NCBI GenBank assembly: GCA_003123965.1
Contig: NNSL01000001.1
Coordinates: forward strand, 1-7,690
Length of the DNA: 7,690 nucleotides
Source of the DNA: Balneolaceae bacterium SMO_bin1
GTDB taxonomy: Bacteria > Bacteroidota > Rhodothermia > Balneolales > Balneolaceae
Reading direction: 5' to 3'
The position numbers were made by a program, and so were the translations under genes. Positions 1 to 6,333 of the stretch are shown here, piece after piece (the stretch's first letter is position 1; each line of letters opens with the position of its first letter). Under the pieces are notes generated by a model that saw nothing but the letters and a program-made list of their open reading frames with translations, was not told the DNA's origin and made no database searches.

Positions 1-832
1 GCTTTGAATGATTCCATCACTTAATCCGCTTAATGCCAGAAATATGGTGAGCAGATTCAGCCATGAATAGTTACCTGTAAGAATAAGATAACCTTGAGAT
101 AACATTATGAGTATTGCTGAAATAGAGGCAATAGGCTGTGGCAAAAAAATGCCCCAAATAATTACAAGTTGAATAGCATGGTTGAAGAATGTTTCCGATT
201 TGTGAAACCACTCAGGCATGTGATGGGCAAACCAGCTTACCGGATTGGGCTGCGGCTGCGTTTCGTGGTGATAATTGAGACAGGTAAGATCGCGCCAGCA
301 CTGGTCGCCGCGAATCTTAATGAGCCCGGCTCCAAACTCAACCCGAAACAACATCCAGCGAATCATCCAGATGACAAGAACGGGGGCTGCCCAGTGTAGA
401 GGCCCCAGGAAAATAGCATAAAAGCCGACTTCCAGCAGCATAGATTCCCATCCAAAACCGTAAAAAATAACACCCACATTTACGATTGAAAGATAGAGTA
501 TCCATAATAACAGCCATACAACCATAGAAAGCCAAAATGGACCTGGAATCGGTAATGCCGCTAATGGCCAGCAAAGACAGTGCAATGCCGCTCCACGCCA
601 CAATTTTGAAAAATTGATCGGAGTAGTACCAATGAAAAATGCTGGGTTTTTCTTTGAACGTCATACGCTCAAGAAAATCGGGGAGAGGTAGCAGTCCATC
701 CTCTCCCAGTAAGGGAATAAATTGGTTGAGGGCGTTTATAAAGGCCAGGAGATATATGAACCCGATAGCCCGCTGAAGCAGAAAGCGGGCAAACCAGTAA
801 TCACCTTGATATAATCCGCCTATAAATTCCAT
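1..832 (-). pseudogene. Lipase maturation factor (LMF) family membrane protein; frameshifted, 3' end outside window
   Basis: The start at 832 gives MEFIGGLYQGDYWFARF, followed by hydrophobic segments and the LMF-type motif LLGEDGLLPLPDFL and SIFHWYYSDQFF. After about 92 codons, near 556, the family-like sequence jumps by one base to another minus-strand frame. That frame stays open from 555 to base 1 (185 codons) and reads SIVNVGVIFYGFGWESMLLE, then RVEFGAGLIKIRGDQCW, NYHHETQPQPNP and WFAHHMPEW, all typical of this family. Removing one base near 556 restores the run L-L-A-I-S-G-L-P. In animals LMF1 is an ER protein needed for lipase folding; the bacterial role is poorly known. About 277 residues are visible, and bacterial members are longer, so the C-terminal part lies beyond the window. 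It is transcribed divergently from the DUF305 gene. The family call is secure. Whether the frameshift is real or a sequencing error cannot be decided here. Confidence 0.85.
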
Positions 833-867
833 ACCATTTAATCACCCAAACAGTGAAAATTCTAAAA

Positions 868-881
868 AATGATGCATCATT
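868..881. promoter_or_regulatory. Perfect 14-bp palindrome, possible operator for the divergent genes
   Basis: AATGATGCATCATT is its own reverse complement across all 14 bases. It lies 36 bp upstream of the LMF start codon (832) and 175 bp before the DUF305 start. On the minus strand it overlaps a weak promoter-like arrangement: TTGAAT, a 14-bp spacer (short), then TAGAAT. This placement would suit a dimeric repressor acting on the LMF gene. The regulator is unknown and no second copy of the palindrome was seen in the window. Confidence 0.35.
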
Positions 882-979
882 CAAGCGAGTAATAAACTCG
901 GCACGATCTGGCAGAAGTACAAGAGACTGAGGGTTGTAAAAACCTTTGGCGGGCTATGGTTTTTCTGCAACATAAGAAG

Positions 980-985
980 TATAAT
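980..985 (+). promoter_or_regulatory. TATAAT hexamer, possible -10 element for the DUF305-LVIVD unit
   Basis: A perfect TATAAT occurs 71 bp upstream of the DUF305 start codon. No good -35 hexamer lies 16-18 bp upstream; the bases there read TGGTTT. Bacteroidota-type primary promoters (TTTG / TAnnTTTG) were also looked for and no convincing pair was found. The call rests on one hexamer in an AT-rich stretch and is therefore tentative. Confidence 0.2.
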
Positions 986-988
986 AAC

Positions 989-1010
989 GTAGTAGCTCAT
1001 ATACTGCTAC
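989..1010 (+). other. Small hairpin in the 5' leader before the DUF305 gene
   Basis: GTAGTAG (989-995) pairs with CTGCTAC (1004-1010) over 7 bp with one G-T wobble, around the 8-base loop CTCATATA. It sits just downstream of the TATAAT hexamer and 46 bp before the ATG, so it would fall in the mRNA leader or act as an operator-like inverted repeat. It has no T-tract and so is not a terminator. The function is unknown. Confidence 0.3.
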
Positions 1011-1056
1011 AACAATTCGATTTTCTATTCTTAATTCAGTTAACTGATACATTTTT

Positions 1057-1740
1057 ATGCAAGTATTTTCTTCCCTTCGCTATGTACTGGTTATTATACT
1101 TTTAGCCGGTACATGGGCATGCAAAGGCAGCTCTGAGGTAAGCCAGGAGCAGGCCACCGCCGACGACAAGATGAGCGACCGCGAAGCACTTTTCTACGCC
1201 CGTAAAGACAGTGCTAAGATGCAGTTCGTACAGGCCGACGTTAACTTTATGACCAAGATGATCGGGCACCACGCGCAGGCGTTGATCATGTCGCGCATGG
1301 CTCCTGAAAATGCGTCAAGTCCGCAGGTTAAAACATTAGCAGCACGTATTATTAATGCTCAAAAAGATGAGATACAGACGATGCAGCGATGGCTTCGCGA
1401 GCGTAATCAACCAGTACCAAAAATTGAAATACATGGGCTGCATCTAGAAATTACCGGTACAGAAATGGATCACTCCGACCACATGAATATGGCCGGAATG
1501 CTTAGCATGGAACAGCTAAAAGAATTAAAAAACGCCAAAGGCCGAGAATTTGATCGCCTGTTTCTCAAATACATGATTGATCACCACAAAGGGGCCGTTA
1601 CAATGGTAGAAACCTTGTTTAGCCAGGATGGCGCCGCCCTTGAGGACCAAGCTTTTAAACTGGCATCAGAAATTAATGTAGACCAACAGACTGAAATAGC
1701 GCGGATGCAGCGCATGCTCGACCGTATGCAATCAGACTAA
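1057..1740 (+). CDS. DUF305 domain-containing putative lipoprotein
   Basis: This is a 227-aa protein. Residues 1-22 form a signal peptide (hydrophobic LVIILLAGTWA) ending at Cys22; the TWAC box is weak for a lipobox, but a Ser/Glu-rich linker follows. The DUF305 signature appears twice: FMTKMIGHHAQALIMSRM (HH at 71-72) and YMIDHHKGAVTMVETLF (HH at 176-177), each followed by a helix ending in a Q-T-x-M or E-I-x-x-M type stretch. Between them lies a Met/His-rich segment, residues 136-148 (M, H, D repeated). DUF305 proteins are helical, ferritin-like in style, exported, and some bind copper; the HH pairs and Met/His segment fit metal binding. No Shine-Dalgarno precedes the ATG, in keeping with the other starts here. 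The LVIVD gene begins 89 bp downstream on the same strand with no terminator between, suggesting co-transcription. The family is confident; metal identity and function are inferred. Confidence 0.93.
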   Translation: MQVFSSLRYVLVIILLAGTWACKGSSEVSQEQATADDKMSDREALFYARKDSAKMQFVQADVNFMTKMIGHHAQALIMSRMAPENASSPQVKTLAARIINAQKDEIQTMQRWLRERNQPVPKIEIHGLHLEITGTEMDHSDHMNMAGMLSMEQLKELKNAKGREFDRLFLKYMIDHHKGAVTMVETLFSQDGAALEDQAFKLASEINVDQQTEIARMQRMLDRMQSD

Positions 1741-1829
1741 CGGTCACCTTTTTTACAATCACCCGTCTTGCATCTTTCTTTAAACGGACCGTTGCAGGGC
1801 AGTCTAATTCAAACCTTAAACACCTCAAT

Positions 1830-3872
1830 ATGAGACCAAATAATACCGTTCGTTCTCCATTGTCGGCTTTTTCGGCAGCGGGAACAACTTTTAAGTTATT
1901 GCTCTCCGCAATGCTTATTGCCATGGTTGCGTACGCTTGTGCGCCTTCATCGAGCATGCAGCAGGAGACCACAGAAAATAATGTATCTACAACTACGCCT
2001 GCTCCTTTAACGCAGGTTGAGGCCCCCACACCCGACCCACGCGTAGGCCTTGGCGCCGGCTTGTTTGATGCTGAATCCGCTGTTTGGAACATGACCGTTC
2101 GTTCCGAAACGCCGCCACCCGAAGATTTTATCGGAGTGACTAACTCAGACCTTGCATTTAAAGGCAATTATGCCATTCAGGGAAACTATAATGGAATCCT
2201 GGTTTGGGATATTTCTGACCTTTCCAATCCTGAGTTGGTTAAGCAATATGTATGTCCGGCGTCACAAAGTGATGTTTCGGTATACAACAACCTGTTATTT
2301 GTTTCCGGTGAAGGACTCGGCGGCCGTCTCGACTGCGGCACGGAGGGCGTGGATGAACGCGTGAGTGACGAACGTCTGCGTGGTATCCGCATTTTTGATA
2401 TCAGCGACATTCAGAATCCCGAATATATTGCCAACGTGCAGACATGCCGCGGATCGCACACGCACTCACTGCTCACTGACGGCAAGGATCCAGATAATAT
2501 CTACGTATACATTTCCGGGTCTGCCCCTGTACGCCCAAATGAAGAGCTTGAAGGCTGTTCAGATGCGATGCCATCAGATGATCCTAACTCGGCTTTATTC
2601 CGAATTGAGGTTATACAAGTACCGCTGGACAATCCGCAGGCCTCCAAAATTGTGAGTTCGCCCCGTATTTTTGAAAACCTTACGGAAGCGCCTACCCATG
2701 GTCTGTCACCAGCTGACTTGGAAGAGATTGAAGAAGCTCGGGAAGCCGGCAAGTTTGTTGTAGATATTCAGGGAACGCCACGCGTACTACCTGATCGCTT
2801 TGTACAACAGCTTTTAAGCCAACGTGTTGATGGCGAACCAACTGCTGCTGACAGTGCTGAGCTTCGAAAGAACCTGCCGGATATTATTGCACAGATGATG
2901 GGTAATAATGGCGGTGATGAAACCGAAGTGCAGCGAGGTCCCAATCAGTGTCACGACATTACGCTTTATCCCGCTATGGGTCTGGCCGGCGGTGCCTGCG
3001 AAGGGTATGGGCTGCTGCTTGACATCAGCGAACCTGCCAATCCCAAGAGACTGGCCGCTGTTGCCGATTCCAACTTTTCCTACTGGCACTCAGCTACATT
3101 CAGCAATGATGCCTCTAAGGTATTGTTTACGGATGAATGGGGCGGAGGCGGACAACCAAAGTGCCGCGAAGCTGACCCTTACGAGTGGGGCGCCAATGCG
3201 ATCTTCACTATTGAAGACGGCGAAAAAATGAACTTTGAGAGCTATTATAAGCTTCCAGCAGCTCAATCTGAGCTGGAAAACTGCGTAGCTCACAATGGTT
3301 CTCTCATTCCTATTCCGGGACGAGAAGTGATGGTGCAAGCATGGTATCAGGGCGGTATTTCAATCTTCGACTGGACCGATCCACAAAACCCGGTTGAGAT
3401 TGCGTTCTTTGATCGCGGTCCGGTAAACGCCGAACAGATGCAGATGGGCGGAAGCTGGTCGGTATACTGGTACAATGGCGCTATTGTTAGCTCCGAAATT
3501 GCTCGGGGACTTGATATTCTGGAGTTGAAACCCAGCCCTTATATCACTGAAAACGAGATTGCTGCAGCTAACACGGTCAAGTTTGAACAGCTTAACCCAC
3601 AGGATCAGCCGCACTACACGTGGCCTACAACATTTGCGTTAGCTCATGCCTATGTTGATCAGCTGCATCGCGACGAAGCGGTTGAAGCTGGCAACATTAA
3701 TCAAATTCGGCAGGGATTGCGTGCTGCTGAACAAGCGTCCGGCTCTGAGCGGTCAGATATGCTAAACGAATTAGCCCAGATGGTTGAACAGCAGATTGAG
3801 TCTTCTTCTGATCAAGATAAGGTTCAGAAGCTGACCGAAACCATTCGCGACCTTTCAAGCGGACCGCAATAG
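1830..3872 (+). CDS. LVIVD-repeat seven-bladed beta-propeller putative lipoprotein
   Basis: This is a 680-aa protein. A hydrophobic stretch around residues 22-36 leads to Cys37 (VAYAC, a weak lipobox), then a Thr/Pro/Ser-rich linker to about 70. LVIVD-type blades carry the recurring ending [ILV]-x-[IVL]-[FWL]-D-I-S-[DE]-x-x-N-P (GILVWDISDLSNP, GIRIFDISDIQNP, GLLLDISEPANP, GISIFDWTDPQNP). Seven blade starts can be aligned at S106, S147, H212, H375, H420, H488 and W543, so a complete propeller fits. Conserved-looking stretches are NQCHDI, SYWHSATF, FTDEWGGGG and ENCVAHNGSL. Eight Cys in the mature part would suit an exported, disulfide-bonded protein. A roughly 85-residue polar, helix-prone insertion (about 284-368) separates blades 3 and 4, and a helical tail spans about 570-680. 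The ATG lacks a Shine-Dalgarno but directly precedes the signal peptide. It follows the DUF305 gene and ends at a strong terminator. The enzymatic role is unknown. Confidence 0.92.
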   Translation: MRPNNTVRSPLSAFSAAGTTFKLLLSAMLIAMVAYACAPSSSMQQETTENNVSTTTPAPLTQVEAPTPDPRVGLGAGLFDAESAVWNMTVRSETPPPEDFIGVTNSDLAFKGNYAIQGNYNGILVWDISDLSNPELVKQYVCPASQSDVSVYNNLLFVSGEGLGGRLDCGTEGVDERVSDERLRGIRIFDISDIQNPEYIANVQTCRGSHTHSLLTDGKDPDNIYVYISGSAPVRPNEELEGCSDAMPSDDPNSALFRIEVIQVPLDNPQASKIVSSPRIFENLTEAPTHGLSPADLEEIEEAREAGKFVVDIQGTPRVLPDRFVQQLLSQRVDGEPTAADSAELRKNLPDIIAQMMGNNGGDETEVQRGPNQCHDITLYPAMGLAGGACEGYGLLLDISEPANPKRLAAVADSNFSYWHSATFSNDASKVLFTDEWGGGGQPKCREADPYEWGANAIFTIEDGEKMNFESYYKLPAAQSELENCVAHNGSLIPIPGREVMVQAWYQGGISIFDWTDPQNPVEIAFFDRGPVNAEQMQMGGSWSVYWYNGAIVSSEIARGLDILELKPSPYITENEIAAANTVKFEQLNPQDQPHYTWPTTFALAHAYVDQLHRDEAVEAGNINQIRQGLRAAEQASGSERSDMLNELAQMVEQQIESSSDQDKVQKLTETIRDLSSGPQ

Positions 3873-3910
3873 TCTTTAGTTTTTAGCCTGTTAGTCAGGT
3901 TTTAAAATTT

Positions 3911-3947
3911 AGCCCGATTCGTGGTACATCCGCGGGTCGGGCTTTTT
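3911..3947 (+). terminator. Rho-independent terminator of the DUF305-LVIVD unit
   Basis: AGCCCGATTCGTGG (3911-3924) pairs with CCGCGGGTCGGGCT (3930-3943) over 14 positions, including three G-T wobbles, around the loop TACAT. A T-tract (3943-3947) follows directly. It begins 38 bp after the LVIVD stop codon. The form AGCCCGA...TCGGGCTTTTT is a classic intrinsic terminator. It also marks the boundary between the GC-richer operon and the AT-richer DNA to its right. Confidence 0.93.
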
Positions 3948-4089
3948 ATATTTGCCAAACCTTGGAACAAAAGAGTAATTTCATTAATAGGCTAAGTTGG
4001 TATTCTTGTGTAGACGCAAAGAATTAGAAATATTTAGTTTATTGGTTAATTGGTAACTAGATGTAAAGCCAACCAAAAAAACGGTTATT

Positions 4090-4932
4090 ATGAAATACTT
4101 AAAAATGTGCCTTCTGATTTCTGGAGTTATATTCCTTTTCTCCTGCACCGAAAATGAAATAAAAAATACTACAGCCACTGAAAGCGACAATGCTGAGGAT
4201 AAAGTTCAAGTTCTAAATTTTGGCACTTTCCATATGGGCTTTACCTCTGATGCCAAGAAAACTGAGTTTGATGAACACGATAAAAAGAATCAGCAGCAGG
4301 TTCATGCCGTCGCGAAAAAACTTTCTGAATTTAAACCAACTGTAATACTCGTTGAGCGGGAACCTAGGTACAATGAGGAGATTCAGCGAGAATACAGCAA
4401 TTATGTTAGCAATCCTGATACCGTTTTTGAAAACCCCTCTGAAATAGAACTTTTGGCGTATGAATTGGGAAGACTAAGCGAGACCAAGAGGATATATGGG
4501 ATAGACCATAAAATGGAATATAACTACCGAATTGGGCATCAAATAGATAACGCTATAGATCCTGAATGGTACAATAAATACTACAAGGATCCGATGAAGT
4601 TTTATCCCAGAATAGATGTGAATATGGATAGTTTAAGCTTGACTGAAAAACTTAACTTAATGAATCGTGATAGATTTTTGGATTTCGTTAAAGCAGTAAA
4701 TGCCGATATGCTTTCACACGCAGGAACCCAAAAAGGATTTGAGGGTGCAGATGAAGCAGCAAAATATTATCAAAGAAATCTTAGAATGTACTCAAACATG
4801 AACCGACTTGAGCTAGATAATGATGATCGAGTATTTATATTAATGGGCGCAAGCCATACCGCATTTTTCAAAGATTTTATGAGCGGAGATCCAAAATATA
4901 ATATGGTTGATACATTTAATTATCTGGAATAA
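4090..4932 (+). CDS. DUF5694 domain-containing lipoprotein
   Basis: This is a 280-aa protein. A type II signal peptide (MKYLKMCLLISGVIFLFSC) has a good lipobox, LFSC, with Cys19 as the lipidated residue. The mature part opens with VQVLNFGTFHMG (GTFH at 45-48), followed by FKPTVILVEREP (E89, E91), YGIDH (136-140), and near the end YYQRNLRMYSN and FILMGASHTAFF (GASH at 253-256). The order GTxH, VExE, x-I-D, GAxH with a closing L-V-D-x-x-x-Y-L stretch is that of DUF5694, distantly like the TraB/ChaN/EreA group, which suggests a metal-dependent hydrolase or binding fold; substrate unknown. The length is normal for the family and the frame is intact. It has its own AT-rich leader after the upstream terminator, so it is probably a separate transcript. 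By hand count 4561-4620 is 22/60 GC against 33/60 in 2341-2400 of the propeller gene, hinting at a different origin. Confidence 0.88.
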   Translation: MKYLKMCLLISGVIFLFSCTENEIKNTTATESDNAEDKVQVLNFGTFHMGFTSDAKKTEFDEHDKKNQQQVHAVAKKLSEFKPTVILVEREPRYNEEIQREYSNYVSNPDTVFENPSEIELLAYELGRLSETKRIYGIDHKMEYNYRIGHQIDNAIDPEWYNKYYKDPMKFYPRIDVNMDSLSLTEKLNLMNRDRFLDFVKAVNADMLSHAGTQKGFEGADEAAKYYQRNLRMYSNMNRLELDNDDRVFILMGASHTAFFKDFMSGDPKYNMVDTFNYLE

Positions 4933-4946
4933 ACTACTGAGTGGTT

Positions 4947-5154
4947 ATGCTATTGTTAACACTGGCTATGATGAAAGGATGTGAGTGTCTAAAATATCAA
5001 TCTATATAAGAGGGTCTTTATGATCGAGCTTTTTTAAAAACAAGAGTCAGCTTTAACTTCCCGACTTGAGGGTGTACCAGAAGAACTTTTTAATGGCGCA
5101 TTACCTTACGGCAAATATTACTTGAGGCAAGGTACAATTAAACAAGATGTTTGA
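4947..5154 (+). pseudogene. Probable decayed small lipoprotein gene, family unrecognised
   Basis: An ATG at 4947 opens MLLLTLAMMKGC, which looks like a lipoprotein signal peptide with an M-K-G-C box, then ends at TAA 5007. The same frame continues after that stop as EGLYDRAFLKTRVS to TGA 5064. Shifting frame by one near 5050 gives LTSRLEGVPEELFNGALPYG and YYLRQGTIKQDV, ending at TGA 5152-5154. The pieces in order look like one short secreted protein of about 65 residues carrying one nonsense codon and one frameshift. I do not recognise the family. Signal-peptide-like stretches can arise by chance in AT-rich DNA, so this stays tentative. The rest of 4933-5259 shows no gene and no clear terminator. 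Confidence 0.3.
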
Positions 5155-5259
5155 TTTGTATAGTTAACCTATAAATATGTTGAACCACACTTATCTAGTT
5201 GCCTTTCTCGCAAAGTTTTATCAATATATTGAGTGTTCAATTTTAATAGAACGAACTCC

Positions 5260-5665
5260 ATGAAATGTAGATTTGTAATATTACTCTTTTCGCTTTTTTT
5301 TCTAATCTCATGTTCAGTGACAGATTCTGACAACAGCGATATCAGAATAGTGGGGCAGTGGGAGCTAATACGATCTTACGGTGGTATTGGGGGGCGTTAC
5401 GTTAACACCGGAATCTGAAAATTTTACTGCCAGCCAAATTACCTTTTACAGCAATAATCGCTTTTCTTACCTCCGGGCTGATACGGTTTTCAGCACGGGT
5501 CGGTATTCACTTAACAGTACCAACGGCGATGTAACTATCCAGTATAAATCTGAAGGCCCCGCCGAACTGTTCAATCAACGTGTAGAATTTTCAGGAGTGG
5601 ATACGTTAATATTGCAGGATGAGTGCTTCGATTGTTACACTAATACATTTATTCGGTTACCCTAG
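5260..5665 (+). pseudogene. Lipocalin-like lipoprotein, single frameshift in a G6 run
   Basis: The ATG at 5260 gives MKCRFVILLFSLFFLISC, a type II signal peptide with lipobox LISC and Cys18. An in-frame GTG at 5233 would add nine residues before a clear signal peptide and is less likely. The mature protein reads IVGQWELIRSYGGIGG; the frame then runs to a stop at 5416-5418. From the G6 run near 5388-5394, a one-base shift gives GGVTLTPESENF and onward to FIRLP, stop at 5663-5665. The motif GGI-x-G-x-T-x-TP-x-S is common in short Bacteroidota lipocalin-like lipoproteins, and it is restored exactly if the run held five G. The whole product would be about 134 aa, ending in the usual Cys-pair strand (DECFDC) and a final F-I-R strand. 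The likely role is small-ligand binding or envelope structure, unknown in detail. A degraded second copy lies beyond the NmrA-like gene. Confidence 0.75.
5449..5570 (+). repeat. Direct repeat copy 1, inside the lipocalin-like gene
   Basis: This stretch aligns without gaps to 7463-7584. The core 5476-5531 matches 7490-7545 at 51 of 56 positions, and all five differences are transitions. Outside the core the match is weaker. Confidence 0.85.
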
Positions 5666-5751
5666 CTAACAACACCTCTAAGTTTCCCGATTAACATTTC
5701 TTTTAGCTTCTCATAATGGATTCCTGCTACTTTCAAAGAAGGGGTTTAGTT

Positions 5752-6131
5752 ATGTGGGTCCGCCTTGCACCTACCCGGGTCTCGGGAATTTTCAGTTTAT
5801 TGCATTTCCGCAGGGGATGATGAAACCCAGCATGGCCTTTGATTTATAGTTCTTATATGCGCGTCAGTATTACGCTTACACCTCTCAATTACAGCCTTGT
5901 TGATTCTATTAATATTGTTATAACTGCCCGCAATGAAAGCTCATGGCTGGCCTGCAGCCGATTTACAACATGATAATGTTATACCTCACGTAACTTCGAA
6001 GATAAAAGATGGTTTCTGAGAACAAACTTACAACTTAGTGCACGGCTGAAAAAGGTTTACCTGGTAAAATTGTAAGGATAAGGTTCGATTCTGGTAATAT
6101 TTTTACTAACCAAATTTTAATAAACAATTAA
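5752..6131 (+). pseudogene. Probable decayed lipoprotein gene with an Ig-like (BsuPI/DUF-type) domain
   Basis: Three frames in order give plausible pieces of one exported protein. From ATG 5752: a short basic start, then SGIFSLL, like a signal peptide. One base later, frame 5801-5842: CISAGDDETQHGL then TGA, like the start of a mature lipoprotein. From 5857: VSITLTPLNYSLVDSINIVI followed by TARNESS to TGA 5971, which has the pattern of an Ig-like beta-domain (x-Y-S-x-x-D-x-I-x-I-x-I-T-x-x-N-x-S). From about 6039: TAEKGLPGKIVRIRFDSGNI to TAA 6129-6131, like the closing strands of such a domain. At least two frameshifts and two stops separate them, so this is better explained by decay than by a single read error. 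Domain assignment is by pattern only. The flanks 5666-5751 and 6132-6333 show no supported gene. Confidence 0.35.
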
Positions 6132-6333
6132 CAGTGTGCCTGTAACTTACTGCCATTGAGCGGGCAACTAGTTAGTTGATTTCATTACTTAAATGGTTAT
6201 GCGGATTTTAACTGGAAGTACACTTAGGAGGCCTGTATACAAATTTATTGTTGGCGGTGCTATTTTTCGGTGATGTAATATGTAGTAACTTATCTAATGG
6301 TTTTTCTATTAATTAATTCTAAATCGGAAGATA

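Noticed and set aside
1783..1793. AACGGACCGTT inverted repeat between the DUF305 and LVIVD genes.
   Set aside because: The arms are 5 bp around a single base, so it cannot form a hairpin, and there is no T-tract. Not a terminator and too short to call an operator.
1673..2167. Long minus-strand frame of 164 codons across the DUF305/LVIVD junction.
   Set aside because: It is antisense to two well-supported genes, has no recognisable motifs and is Ser/Val/Arg-rich as expected for a shadow frame.
5666..5756. Possible integron attC site: TAACAACACCTCT near 5668 and an inverted partner AAGGGGTTTAGTTA near 5740-5753, with single same-strand genes around.
   Set aside because: The ends do not fit the RYYYAAC / GTTRRRY core sites, the inner arms do not pair, no similar element follows the other genes, and no integrase is present.
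4942..6216. TGGTTATGC followed by ATT-TTAAC-TGG-like sequence at both about 4942 and about 6194.
   Set aside because: Only nine bases match exactly. Matches of that length are expected by chance in a window this size, and the surrounding sequence differs.
6211..6333. An AGGAGG sequence (6226-6231) followed by a hydrophobic peptide (LLLAVLFFGDVICS) ending at TAA before the NmrA-like gene.
   Set aside because: No good start at the right spacing, and it is under 35 codons. Other starts here do not use strong Shine-Dalgarno sequences, so it is probably chance or a very short remnant.
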